NCBI GenBank assembly: GCA_003255025.1
Contig: QANY01008042.1
Span: 3,398,077-3,462,076, forward strand
Direction of reading: 5' to 3'
Origin: Datisca glomerata
Taxonomy: Eukaryota > Streptophyta > Magnoliopsida > Cucurbitales > Datiscaceae
Length of the DNA stretch: 64,000 nt
Notes under the pieces: generated by a model
What the model saw: the letters and a program-made list of their open reading frames with translations, nothing else
Database searches by the model: none
Told to the model about the DNA's origin: nothing
Made by a program: the position numbers and the translations under genes
Shown: positions 25,491 to 37,254 of the stretch, in pieces
Layout of the letters: the number at the start of each line of letters is the position of its first letter
How positions within the stretch are numbered: the stretch's first letter is position 1

Positions 25491-26562
25491 CCCCAAGAAA
25501 CCTCTAACTTCCTTTTGAGTTTGAGGTGGCCGCATATCAATGATGGCTCGAACCTTGTCAGGGTCAACTTTTATTCCTTCCTTGCTCACGACAAAACCAA
25601 GTAGTTTCCCTGAAGACGTTGCGAATGTACACTTTGTCGAGTTAAGCTTTAACTGGAAATTTCTCAACTGTCCAAATATTTTCGCAGAGTGACCGTATGA
25701 TCTTCCCCTTGACGAGATTTGGCAATCATATCATCAACGTACACTTCGATTTCTTTATGCATCATATCAAGAAACAGTGTTACCATTGCCCGCTGGTAAG
25801 TCACTCATGCATTTTTCAGACCAAATGGCATAACCTTATAACAAAATGTACCTCACAAATTTATAAAAGTCATCTTTTCACGGTCTTCAGGAGCCATTTT
25901 GATTTGGTTATACCCCAAAAAACCTTCCATGAAAGAGAAGGTTGAATGTCCTGCGGTGTTATCTACTAAGACATCAATTGGGGTAATGGAAAATTATCAT
26001 TGGGGCTTGCCTGATTTAAGTCTCTATAATCGACGCACACCCTTACTTTCCCATTTTTCTTCGGCACTGGGACTATGTTAGCAACCCATTCAAGATATTT
26101 TGCTACTTCTAGAAAACTCACATCTACTTGCTTTTTAACTTCTTCTTTGATTTGTATCAGCATGTCTGGTTTCATTTTCCATAACTTTTGTCACACTGGT
26201 TTACTTTCGGGCATAAGTGGCAAATGATGAACCATGATATCAGTGTCTAGACCTGGCATATCTTGGTAAGACCATGCAAAAATGTCAATATACTCTTTGA
26301 GTATGTCAATTAATTCTCGACGGCTTTCGCTTGTCATAGAAGTGCTTATTTGGACTTCTTTCGTCTCTCCCTCCAATCCCAAATTATCACCTTCGTTAAC
26401 TCTTGATATGGTTGAGTTATTTTTTCATCCTCCTCTACCATTCTTAACATTTCCGGAGATAGTTCAAAATTATCCTCGTCACTTTCATCTGACTCTACAC
26501 TAAGAATGGAATTGTCAAAGTTATTGCTTATGCTTTTGTTTTCAAAATCACTGTTCTCGAAC
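25491..26562 (-). pseudogene. G2 reverse transcriptase
   Basis: In sense order: an acidic lead-in (26562-26400), MVHHLPLMPESKPV (about 26235-26194), then VDYRDLNQASPNDNFPLPQL (26050-25980). The YVDDM catalytic box (25744-25727) is intact here, unlike in G1. LNSTKCTFATSSGKLLGF and VRGFLG follow (25640-25490). Frameshifts near 26180 and 25950 split it. The frame stops at the deletion that joins it to integrase. Confidence 0.85.
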
Positions 26563-26837
26563 CTGAATCGGATTATTGGATGAAAGGAAGGCGAGAGAAA
26601 AAAAATAAATAAACAATGCATGAGTATGAACAACATTTGAGAAATGAAAACATAGACGTAAAAGGAAGAAAAAAAAAGAACTGGAATTATATTTATCATT
26701 AGCAAAAGGAGACGAAACAAGTTTTTAAATTTTCATTCAAAGAGATGACATGAAATAGACGAGAACATAGGTCCATAACAATGAAATTCCTAAGGCATTG
26801 GGTAGAATCTTAGAATTTTGGCATGAACACATTACAC
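26563..26837 (-). other. Predicted intron between protease and RT frames of G2
   Basis: The sense donor is CAA/GTGTAATG at about 26837 and the acceptor ATTCAG/GTTCGAG at about 26563. A pyrimidine-rich stretch precedes the acceptor. The frame ending LLENFQ at 26838 and the frame starting after the acceptor would be linked by splicing, as reported for Ogre elements. No transcript evidence is available here. Confidence 0.5.
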
Positions 26838-27516
26838 TTGAAAATTCTCGAGAAGCACTGGTAGCTCGGTGACGTCCCAATTGTTAAGTTCATGATCTGA
26901 ATCGTATCGAGAAACCAAGTCTTTTGTACTTGCACTTAATGATTTTCCCAAGATTACAGATACTGAAAGCTTGGCGATATCATCTTGAAGGTTGTACTGC
27001 TCTACTATAACCGGTTCTTCGAATGAAATTCCCCCACTTCTAAAGGATTTAGAAATATGAGGTATGATCGCTATTTCCATATCGAATTCCTTATTTTTCG
27101 AGCCTAGCAATCCTCTTTTCTTTCTTTTGAGCTTCCACTCTCCTTCTATCATCCTTGGTCGGTCTATATCCAAGCCCAAACCTTTGTTCATTCTTATCCC
27201 ACACGATTAACTTATTTATGCCTTAATGTTTATCCCCGAGTTCTTTGCCTGGCTCGTATCCCCCTTTTATTATCAACTTTGTCACCATCGGAGATGCTTT
27301 TGATAGGCTTGATGTTGGAGTGAGTTTCCCACTAGCCTCAACATACGGCATGGTAGCCAGCTTAGATACCAATAAATCTTCTTCCCCATATATACAAATG
27401 AGTTTATGATCCATTATGAATTTCAGCTTCTGATGTAAGGAAGATGCTACTGCCCCAACAGAGTGAATCCATGGTCGTCCTAAAAGAAAACTGTATGCTG
27501 GATTTATGTCCATCAC
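26838..27516 (-). pseudogene. G2 linker after protease
   Basis: Frames 27516-27223 (MMDINPAYSFLLGRPWIHSV, then GEEDLLVSKL) and 27191-26832 (basic stretch WKLKRKKRGLLGS, acidic C-end). A frameshift near 27205 separates them. They are the region between the retropepsin core and the RT exon in Tat-type polyproteins. Confidence 0.7.
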
Positions 27517-27660
27517 TTGGAAAACAATATTGAATAGGCATGGCCCGATTCGAATTTGTATCTCTTCAGGTACGGTCGAATGCTCTTACTATCATCATGC
27601 TAGGTCGCATATGTGTTGCGTCCACAGGGAACTTTGCTAGTATGGATCTTGGCATTACAT

Positions 27661-28968
27661 TTAGAGACGAGTCATTTCAATCAATACTTTTACGACAACA
27701 TAATCCCCACATTTCACGGATATATGTAGAGCTCTGGTGTGTCCGGTACCATTGGCAGGGATTTCATCATCTGTGAAAGTGATAAAATTTGGTACGGTAA
27801 TATTTTCCACAATTCTACTCAACTTCTCCACCGTAATGTCATGACAGACATATGCTTGATTCAAAACCTTCAATAATGCTTGGCGATGTGGTTCAGAATT
27901 CAGAAAGAGTGACAGTAAAGATATGCGAGCAGGTAAGCGATTAAGTTGTTCAATCACCTTATACTCACTTTGCTTGATGAGCTTCAAAAATTCACATACT
28001 TCTTCTTCAGACATTGTTCTTTCTTTCTCCTTACCTCTTATTATATCTGGGTCTATCACTTGGCTGCCATGCATTTCTCCTTGGAATTCATTACCATTGT
28101 CGCCTTCTTTGGCCTTCCTTTTCCTTTGCCTTTCAAACTCATCGCTCTTATCCGTTTTCAAAACTTCTGGCGTGTAGCATCTGCCACTCCTCGTCATCTC
28201 ACCTACTCCCAAAATATTAGTTATGGGGAGACCGAGGTCAGATGAATTTAGCTCTTGAGTTTTGTCGTTAGCGCTTGTAATAACCTCATATCTATACGTC
28301 CATGGTACTGCTCTTGAATCTTTGTAAGCGAACGCACCCGATATTTGAATGGTGATAGGCATCGGAGCATAAGACGTAGTGGTGTGAGTTGACTTTTCCT
28401 CGTAATGTATTGTGAGAGGTTTTGGGATATAGGACGACATTTCAACATTAACTTCAGATGATTCTTTAGTTATCATGAGGACTAAAGAGTCATCTTCCTG
28501 GTATTCCCTTTCTCCTTTATGACTTATTGTAAGTATCTTTGCATCCAATAAATTTTGTACTTCCATTTTAAAATCAGCACATTCCTCAATTATATGCCCC
28601 GTCACATTCTTATGAAACAAACAATCGAAGTCATGCATAGGCTTCCTAGAAACGCCCTCTGAGTGTGTTGGGAAGGTGTACCCTACTCTAGAAAGAAGAT
28701 GGAAAAGTGTTTCCATTGACGTGCTCACATCTTCCACGTCCCTCTTTCCATATGAAAAATATTCCTCAATTGCATTTATGGTAGGATTCTCATGATTTGG
28801 TAGAGGGTTGGAATTGATATCTGGATTCCCATTAGCCTTTTTAAAATTCAACCACCATCCAGTCTTGATCAGTACATGTACTCTATCTTTTAATGTCGTG
28901 CAATTTTCAGTCGAATGTCCCACTGCCCCAGCATGATAATCACAGCGAGCAGTCAGATCATACCACAT
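27661..28968 (-). pseudogene. G2 gag C-terminus and protease start (435-codon open frame)
   Basis: This is the longest open frame of the gypsy copies. It begins at the knuckle CDYHAGAVGHSTENC (about 28947-28900). A second knuckle, CLFHKNVTGHIIEEC, follows near 28630-28580. Spacing is C-x2-H-x5-H-x4-C, the form usual in Tat elements. A low-complexity, charged linker (ERQRKRKAKEGD near 28130) then leads to LPARISLLSLFLNSEPHRQA and TVEKLSRIVENITVPNFITF. It ends KVLIEMTRL and stop: a 1-base deletion near 27685 relative to G1 destroys the active-site Asp context. Confidence 0.85.
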
Positions 28969-30190
28969 TGGGATGGTGGTTGTAGAGGTTCATAAGGAAT
29001 TGGCACCGATTGATTATTCCGTATCAATTGAGGTAAGAGTTCTGTATATGACATGGGGATTGGATCATATTGAATAAAATGTTGATTGTTTCTATTTTCC
29101 CTCAGAGGCTGATCAGCCTGACAAACATTTTGCTGGTGAGTCGGTGGTCTGAAACCCGGTCTCGGGTTGTTTTGAAATGCTGATTGTTGAGAATGATAAT
29201 TGTACGGAATTTGTGAGGTATTTGCCACATATGATGTCACAGATTTGGGTCCCTCACTATACTTTGGAAATTCTGATCCCGGGTTCACAGCTTGTGATGG
29301 GTACCCAGGATTGATCATCTGTACATCCCCTTCTTTTCACTTCAATGGAGGCCCTTTTTTTACTAATGATGTATCTGATACGATTTCTAAAATTCTTCCA
29401 TTCTTTATCCCGTACTCAATCCTTTCACCAATCACTATGATGTCAGAGAAGTTATTTGAAGCATTTCTAATCATCCTGCCATAGAATGGAGGTCTCAAGG
29501 TGTTAATAAATATTCCAGCCATCTCCTTGTCTGACAATGGGGGGTGTACCTGAGCAGCTAATTCCCTCCACTTTTGTGCATATTCTTTAAATCCTTCTGT
29601 GGGCTTTTTCTCCATCCTTTGTAAGTCCAAACGATCAGGGGCTATGTCTATGTTGTACTTATATTGTCTTAAAAAAGCATCTGCTAGATCTTTCCACCTC
29701 CAAATATGTTAGTTATCCAATTGGATATACCAACGAGATGCGGCCCCCATCAAGCTATCTTGAAAGAAATGAATCAGCAGCTTATCATCATTTGCACAAG
29801 CAGGCATTTTTCTGCAGTACATAATAAGGTGACTTCTGGGGCACGTACTACCATCATATTTTTCAAACTCAGATAGTTTGAATTTATGTGGGATGTTCAC
29901 ACAAGGGACCAAACATAATTGGGTGGCATCAATGGTACCGTATACATCAGATCCTTCAATAGCACGTAATCTCTCCTCTAGAAAGTCCAATTTGTCTTTC
30001 GATCGTGGGTCGTCACTTGGCTTGGTAATAGGCTTCTGCATATTTGGTTCATCAACATCGATTATGATGATTGGCTCATTAGCGAGTTCGCCTTGTGGAG
30101 TGAAAGCTTGGTTGTGATCACATGCCATTGCGGATGGGTTGTACCCAGTTTTTCCTGTCTGCATTGTTTCCTGGACATTTGGAAATGGAT
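28953..30190 (-). pseudogene. G2 gag N-terminal and middle parts
   Basis: Frame 30164-29709 holds PHKFKLSEFEKYDGSTCPRS and LLIHFFQDSLMGAASRWYIQ, the conserved start of the retrotransposon gag domain. It ends with a stop at 29709-29711, where a tryptophan codon would be expected by comparison with G1. Frame 29630-29337 continues with EGFKEYAQKWRELAAQVHPP and GIFINTLRPPFYGRMIRNAS. Frame 29318-28953 is a Pro/Gln-rich linker leading to the knuckles. Confidence 0.85.
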
Positions 30191-31109
30191 GATGCTGGAT
30201 ATTTATTGGTGGTGAAGCATGCTGAAACTGGTCAACCTAATGACGTTGATAGGTTGGAGTGAACCCAGGAGGGTAAAGTGGAGTATCGTTTGACAGTTGA
30301 TTTTGTGATGATTGAGCCCCTTACGGATTTTCAAAACAAGTCTTTCCCTTACTTGCGGCGAGGAGTTCGAGGACTTTAGCCATTTGCTCTTTTAGCTCCC
30401 TTATCTCTTCCTTCATTTCCTCTCGCAATTGCTCTCTTTCTTTCTTGTCTATGACCCTAACTTGAGCTCGAGTTCGATAGGGATGTCGAAGTTGTCGGGC
30501 TATCTTTGGAAAATTTCTTTAAAATAAATAAAAATAAAGCAATGATACTGCGCAAAGTGAAAGTTCTAAAGTAATCAATTTCATTCAATTAGTAGAGCCA
30601 TCCATTACATTTGAGTATGTAGAAGTCAATTACATTACTTCATAATATGAGTTCATACAAAATGACCCAAATCCCGATTGACTTCTTCCAAAAACTTAGA
30701 CAAGTTCTTTCCATTAGGATGGATGGGCAAGACATTTCTCTTCAAAAATGAAGCTTGTTCCGCCAAATTGCCCGCTCTCACATCCATGCCTTTAAGCCAT
30801 TCCACAGCCTGCCCAGATCATTGTCGAATCGAGTTGTACTCTTCTTGTAGCAACTGATAATAATATCTCAGTATATCGACATTAGCATCATTGTTTCTTG
30901 CCAACTTCTCTACCACGTTCGGATAAGCTCTAACTTGGTGCTCAAGGCTTGCGATGACTTTCAATAATTCTTCAGAATCATTTTTGACTCAGTCTTCTTA
31001 ACTTTTTGATTCTCTAAATCAACTTGTAAATTATCAACGATTCATCGTAATGCGTCATATTACTCTACTAACTCCACGATGTACGCATTTTTCTTATCAA
31101 CAGTTCCCT

Positions 31110-31391
31110 TCAACTCTTATAGAATTTCTCGTACCATTTATTTTTCCTCTCTAACTTCACGATTTGATCCTCCTGTTCGTAGATTACCCCTCGCAAGTTC
31201 TCATTGTCTTCCACTATTTTTCTAATTTTGTTCCTCAATTGGTGAGTGTTAGTTCCCAACTCTGAGTTTTTTCGCTTCAGATATGCCCGATCATCAACCT
31301 TATTTCTCAACTTTTTGAGTCGTTCTTCAGCTTCATTTTTATGTTTCTCAGACAAATTCACCTCAACTGCTAGTCGTTTGTTTTCTTCCAA
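31110..31391 (-). pseudogene. G2 coiled-coil part of ORF1
   Basis: A 93-codon frame rich in Glu, Lys and Leu with heptad-like spacing, for example SEKHKNEAEERLKKLRNKVD. It is separated from the N-terminal ORF1 domain (32777-32058) by frames with stops. G1 has deleted the equivalent DNA. A role in protein association is inferred from composition only. Confidence 0.65.
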
Positions 31392-32057
31392 GAGGGCTAT
31401 AACTTTTTGACGCTCCTCATATAACTCATCTAGCTCCTCCTTTTTAGTAATCTTTTGATGAACTTCCAGTTATTTGGCTGATGGTACATCCTCCACTGGT
31501 AAGGCAATAATTATTTTGTTTATACTCTCAAGCCATGCTTCATACTCCTTTGTGCAGTTCATGCGATTCTTCTCATTTTGCATCCTTCTTGTTATTTTCC
31601 AAGCTCCAATCAGCTGCTGCAGTTTTTGTTCAATTTCTTAAGAATCGTAACTAACTTCAATATCCTTCAATGCACGCATGGTGGGAACAAACTGTCTCAT
31701 GTATAATTGACGGAGTGCCATTAGCAGAGCATAACTAGTACAACCCCATGGTCCCGAGAGCAGAACCCATTAAAAATCACCACATCTGTAGATCATTGGT
31801 GTTAACGGCATCCAATGGGCTTTCTAAATAACATCCTCATCTTTCAACTTAGATAGGTATGAGAGTCAAGGCCCTTTTGTGGGAAACTGCGGATTCCATT
31901 TGGCCATTCCAAATTCTACAATAGGGATCCTCGTCTTCATCCATGAACTTGAGAACTTAACTTGAGGACATTTGAAATCTAGCGGACATCTTAGATGGCT
32001 GAGAATCCAAATACACAAAAGAGTTGGATAGCCGATGAATTTTCCTTTTCCAGACAC

Positions 32058-32777
32058 TCAGATGTGATTTAAAGAACGGATAGTCTCAGCGAAAATTGAG
32101 ATAACAGGGTTAACGCCATGTTCGACTTGAAGGAACATTTTTATCATTTTATCATCCACATGCCCTTGGATCTCTAGAAATAACACGGTGCCATAAATAC
32201 ACAGAGCATAAAGAGTCATGCCCCTATCCTCCTTCAAGAAATTTTGGGTGAGATCTAGGAGGTAATCCAATGGCACACACTCATTTCCCCCTTTAACTTT
32301 CATCCTTTTCTCAATCTCATACGCATGAAAAGTACCCAAGAGCTTAGACAAAGCTCTCTTCAATGTGAGCTTTTTGTCATAGTTATAAACTTTGTCTGTA
32401 TTTTGCAACGGGACATTCAGTAGTGCTTGATATTCTTCAATTGTGGGAGTAAGATCGATTATTCCAAAGGTGAAACATCTATAATGAGGGTCCCATAAAT
32501 GCATTAAAGCTTCAAGGACGGGAACGTTGACTACAATATACAATAGATAAGCTATGTGACCATATTTTTCGACAAACAAACTTTTCTGCTCTGGTGAAAA
32601 ATCCTCCCATATCTTCTTCAACCTCTCTAAGTCAATGCGTGAGAACTCTATCTTAGTGATTGATGGTATAAGAACAACGTCTTCCTTTTTCAGACAATCT
32701 CCTTTATGTTTCTGCGATTCCTCTGACCATTGGGTTACCGTAACTTGGTCTTCTATCACACTCAAAGTGGGAGTCAT
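32058..32777 (-). pseudogene. G2 ORF1, N-terminal domain (239 codons)
   Basis: Open from MTPTLSVIEDQ at 32777 to a stop at 32058. It contains IPSITKIEFSRIDLERLKKI, then LWDPHYRCFTFGIIDLTPTI and IKMFLQVEHGVNPVIS. The WDPHYRCFTFG...LTPTIEEYQALL block is the mark of the plant ORF1 proteins found before gag in Tat/Ogre elements, listed in databases as a domain of unknown function (from memory DUF7745, not checked). Intact ORF1 proteins are longer and include the coiled coil seen at 31110-31391. Confidence 0.75.
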
Positions 32778-33409
32778 GGTCTCTAAAATATGAATGAATT
32801 GAATACTTTTTTACAATCTCATTACGTAGCATGATGCATGTATGCAAAACAGAAAGATGAAGTTAGTAGCAAAACAATGAAGAAAAGACATGTTTAAGTG
32901 ACACAAGACATATATACATGCACAAAATTAATCATGATTTCAGCAAAATCTAACGTTGGTCATGATTTGGGCTCTAAAAACATACTACATGTGTGGTTGG
33001 GCTCTAAAAATTTCTTAATAGGCTCATAGGTTGTCCACACTGTTATCTGAATAGAGTAATAGGGGCCCCCAAATGGTATCCCGAAAGGGTCGACCTGAGT
33101 GAGAACTTTCATGAGCCTGCACGGGAACCTCAATTCCTCGAAGGCATTCCACTACTCATTCTTGCTAATCCTAAAGGGAAAGCCCAGGTATGGGGCTAGT
33201 ATATGTGTGTGAATATTAGGAATTATGCAAACAAACATACATCTAAAAACAAACTTTGTACAACTATAAGCATGAAAAAGAAAAACAATGAATCAAATAA
33301 ACAAACAAAGATCCATATAAGAAGGACAACATGTGATAAATTTTTAGCTTGGCTCTCTATCGATCTAAAAATGGTTAGACCGATTGCGTTCCCAGTAGAG
33401 TCGCCAAGC
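32778..33409 (-). other. G2 leader and primer binding site
   Basis: Leader without coding frames. The primer site is at 33388-33407 (complement TTGGCGACTCTACTGGGAAC). It starts TGG after a short spacer from the LTR end GCGACA, as expected for priming by a tRNA 3' CCA. Confidence 0.75.
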
Positions 33410-35643
33410 TGTCGCAACGTACATGCGACGTGGAGCGGCGATTAAAAAAATTATTTTTTGAAGGAAAATGAAATTTGGAGTCGCCACCAATCATTTTAGG
33501 GTGTGATTGGTCACTCAATTTTAAGATGAAAATTTTGGTCTACGAAAACTCAGAGTTGGTTCGGGAGTCGTTTGTGTGGGGAATGTATTAGCACCCCACA
33601 ACACCCATTATAAAATGGTTACCAAATTTAATCAAATGCTATCCAATTTTTTATTTTAAGGCAAAGGTTAAAGAAATTCATTTTTGAATGTTCCATTTTG
33701 TGCATTTTGTATCATAAAAATGAACAAAATAAATTACCTTTAGTAGGTGGTTCAAAAACCATTGAAAAATTATTTTTTTTATTCTTGTATCTTTTTAAAT
33801 CACATCACTATTAGAGTTATTCTCGGTATCCCAAGAATGACTCCTTACCTCAGTAGACTACCGCCTCGTCCATTATGGGAAGACATTGATCTAGACTGAT
33901 GTCAGTCTAAGAAGGGACACCTACTTCCCAACATAGAAGTTGGCTACCACTTCGTCCGTGACCTCGTCATCGCAGGCAAATTGCTCATTCGACTTGTTCG
34001 TAGTAAGTGGCGGAATTTTCATGAAAGGATTCCCTCAACCAGCCTTCCATCATTTTCGTGGCAAACTGCTCTCTCCTACCTGCTCTTCTCTTGAGCGCTT
34101 AATCGGTTATAAGAATGACTGTCTCTTAATGAAATATGCGATTCCCTTCTCTTTATCGTTATCGGTCAATCGACTGTCCATCCATGTCATGCTATAAACC
34201 ATTCCTGGAATCCAGTCTGTCTCTGTCTCTATGGCTTGATTTATTTAATAATTACAACAAAAAGGAAGTAAAAAAATAGAGATAAAGTAATAGGATGTCA
34301 AATTATAGAAAACATAAAATGTTGAGATTATATAAAACATGCATAAAAATAATACATGTAAGCATAAAGTAAAAATAACACTATGTAGTAAATGAAAGAA
34401 AAAGAAATTAAATATATATATATATGTATGTGCAAAGTCACGTTGGAACCGTGGCTTTTGCAGCTGCAACAGAAGAAGGCTTTCCTCTGTTGCAAGCTTC
34501 CTCTGTTGCAATGTTTGTAACAGAGGAAAGCTTCCTCTGTTGCAATGCAACAGACATAATTAATTTTTTTTATTTTTTAATATAATATATTATGATATAA
34601 TAATAGTAATAATAATAATAATATTAAATAATTAAATAAATGATAAAAAAATTGAAAGAAAAGAAAAATAATAGATTTTTTTAACATAAATATGTCCATT
34701 TTTTATTTTGACTACTTAGTCTACTAATTATCATTTTTCATTCCTTCCCTCGTTAGTCGTTGCTAATTAAATAGCAAAGGGGATGATCATAGATGATAAT
34801 TAGTTCAAACAAGTGTCACAAAAATTATGAACATAATTTTTTTTTAAAAGAAAAGACTTGTAGGAAAATTAAAAATTTCAAAACTTAGATATTTGCATAA
34901 TCTTGTATAGAGGTTTTACTCTCTATTTTATGCATTGTTATATGTGAGAAATTATCCTAAGGGATCTTTGCATCAAATGTACACTTTCAACCCATTCAAG
35001 GGTTGATTCAAATTGAATAAATTTTTTCCACCCCTCAAAAGCTTTATCCCCATTCTCATTAATTGAGTTGATGAGAAAGACATCTCATTATTCAACTTGT
35101 AAAGAAATCATCAATGCATGAAATTAAAGAGTTAAGATTTAAAGTAGGAGAAATGATAAAGAAGGAACAATCAACTTATGTATGAAAAAAATAAAAGATA
35201 TCAATTACATGAATATGAAGAAGAGAGATAACAAGATATATTATGAGCAAATGTACAAGACATTTAAGCTCCCTTAAGAAAAATAATGGAAGACGATGAA
35301 AATAATAGAAGTGTAGAATCTCTTTCTCTCTCTATAATCACCTCTCTTTGTCACTCCAATCTCTCTCTTTCTCACTCTAAAAATGGCTTCCTTTTCTCAC
35401 ACTCCAAAGAGACCCCCCTCTCAAGTGAAGACCTCACCCCTATTTATAGGCAAAATTCGGGTTTGCCTTTTTTACTTTTAGTTTTTTTTTGCTCACTTTT
35501 TAATTTTTAGTCATTGGACCACTTTTCTTATTTTAGTATTGGACTAGTTTTCAAATTATACATATAGTCTTAGGCTATTATACGAGCCAAAAACAAAGTA
35601 TGTATATTTAATGTCTTAGACCGGACAAAATATGGTATCTACA
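33410..35643 (-). repeat. G2 5' LTR (2.23 kb)
   Basis: In sense orientation it runs from TGTAGATACCATATTTTGTC (right edge) to CGTTGCGACA (left edge) next to the primer site. It contains a promoter-like TATA box at 35437-35450. The stretch AGTCGCCACCAATCATTTT near 33480 belongs to a conserved part of Tat-type LTRs. The right edge is inferred from the TGTAGATACC start; a second intact LTR for comparison is lacking there. Confidence 0.7.
35437..35450 (-). promoter_or_regulatory. LTR TATA box
   Basis: The complement reads CCTATAAATAGGGG, a strong plant TATA motif in sense orientation of G2, about 200 bp inside the LTR start. Confidence 0.6.
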
Positions 35644-35781
35644 TAATATATTTTCAATTATAGCCATTTGATGGCTTGAACCGATTTGTATAATTAATTA
35701 AAATTTTAACTATAAGTAAAAAATGTAAACGCACATAAAACATTATATTTTAGTCTGGAGAAAAATAATGGGTTTAGTAAA

Positions 35782-36285
35782 TGTTACGGTTATCCAACAT
35801 CAGTTGTGGAAGGGATTGATAGTCAGTTTATAAGTGTGAGGGAAAGTCTCAACTCTCAAGCAAGTTTTTGAGGTTGAGAATGTTCAATAGCACTCAACAC
35901 TCGTATCAGAGTCAAGTCCAGTTTAACTAACAAGTCTCCAGCCTAATCCAGGTGAAATGAGTTGTTGGCCATCCAACTCAGTAACCTGATGTGTGGTGAA
36001 TCCGAACGAAGTGAGTTGTTGGCTCCCCAACTCACGGCTTGATGTATGGTGATCCGGGTGAAGTGAGTCGACGGTTATCTGACTAAGGACCTGATGGTTG
36101 GTGAATCTGGGTAGAGTGAGTCGATGGTTATTTGATTCAGGACCTGATGTGTGACGGAGAAAATTGTTGGGGTTTTCCCACTTCACTTGTGCGAAGGGAT
36201 TGACAGTCAGTTTACAAATGTGTGAGGGAAAGTCTCTACTCTCAAATTAGTTTTTAGGGTTGAAAATGTCCAATAACACCCAACC
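35782..36285 (+). mobile_element. TRIM (terminal-repeat retrotransposon in miniature)
   Basis: Two LTRs of about 120 bp (35782-35899 and 36165-36285) start TGTTACGG and TGTTGGGG and end CAACA and CAACC. After the left LTR is GTATCAGAGTC (35903-35913), the Met-tRNA primer site of plant TRIMs. Before the right LTR is a purine-rich GGAGAAAA tract. Flanks are GTAAA (35777-35781) and GTAAT (36286-36290), a 4/5 target duplication. The 265-bp interior encodes no protein. It consists of about four diverged 53-bp repeats built on GAGTNGNNGG and CCTGATG motifs. Confidence 0.8.
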
Positions 36286-36623
36286 GTAATCAAAGGTGGA
36301 AGAAAGGGAGCAGAGAGTAACCATCTAAGATCTCAATAATATTATTCAATCTATACATAAATGAAAGTCCAAAAAACCATATGCAGGATCTATCCAATGA
36401 TGGAGGTGCTAATATTTACTTTGCTTGAATTTAATAGACGGAATGTTTGATATGTTTGGAGCTACCTAACCCAATAATCAATTGGAGAGAGAGTACTTAC
36501 AACAGAGGAGAAAAGATATAAACAGTGGGGCTAAGAAGTGACGAAGATGATAAATAGTATTTCCAAAGCCATTTCATCAAAGGGTAAAAATAGAAATGGT
36601 GGTCATTGGTAATAAAGTCCACC
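36286..36623. other. Intergenic sequence, nothing recognised
   Basis: AT-rich, no frame, no detected repeat to the rest of the window. Confidence 0.4.
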
Positions 36624-36673
36624 AAAATCCCTACAAACCTGTCCATTTTTAACAGGAAAATGTTAAGGATAAA
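36624..36673. repeat. 50-bp direct repeat X, left copy
   Basis: AAAATCCCTACAAACCTGTC and what follows matches 39852-39901 (about 85% by eye). The pair brackets the truncated LINE copy 2. Confidence 0.7.
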
Positions 36674-36751
36674 AAACCTTAAGTTTACTAGGAAGGGGAA
36701 GATGCCATAATCTTTTCCTTCACCACTTCAAAGATCCATCTGAGGAAGAAC

Positions 36752-37254
36752 GGTTGGATCCTTAATCCAACATTAGACCTAAGTGCAAAATAATTATGTG
36801 TTGCAGACTGTCAAATAAGGTTAAACCCGATTAAAAGTGATTTACTAAGGTTTAGATAATTGAGTTTTTAATGTATCTGATAGGTTGTGGATCATTTAAT
36901 GTGTAGAGACTTAACGGTAATTTCTATTTTTATGATGGGTTAAAATAGAAATACTAAAAGATGAATTATCTATAAGTGGTTATGGTCCACAGGTCACACG
37001 ATAATGGAAAATCATTCTATTCTTCCTAATATCTCGTCGTTAGAGAGAAAACTGAGAGGTTTGATCAAATGGGACTCTCAGATAGAGAATCGTGTAGATC
37101 TGGAAGGTCAACCGCTCGACTTTAAACAACAATCTATCGTCATGGATTCAGATACGCTTCCGCTCTATAATTGTTATGATTCTTGATGTGTTCAATATGA
37201 GATCTTGGATTTTATTGAGATACGGTTTACACCGAAAGGATTTTAAATTTAACA
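36752..37254 (+). mobile_element. Solo copia LTR with target duplication AGAAC
   Basis: 503 bp matching both LTRs of element D (41029-41521, 46722-47220). It starts GGTTGGATCC (TGTTGG expected) and ends TTTAACA. AGAAC precedes (36747-36751) and follows (37255-37259). The homologous empty site, with a single AGAAC, is visible in LINE copy 1 at about 47275-47279. Confidence 0.85.

Larger units (their letters stand above)
24990..33409 (-). mobile_element. Ty3/gypsy Tat/Ogre-type element G2, internal region
   Basis: Sense order from the right: primer site, leader, ORF1, coiled coil, gag with two CX2H-type knuckles, protease, a probable intron, RT, then directly the C-terminal part of integrase. 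The extra ORF1 and an intron between protease and RT are hallmarks of the Ogre/Tat lineage. It is flanked on the right by a 2.2 kb LTR (33410-35643). It has no RNase H or integrase core and many frame breaks, so it is non-autonomous. It is the best reference in the window for aligning G1. Confidence 0.85.

Noticed and set aside
36747..36751. Reading LINE copy 2 as encoding a functional RT
   Set aside because: Frames are short, interrupted by the solo LTR and a 1.9 kb insert, and lack the catalytic box.
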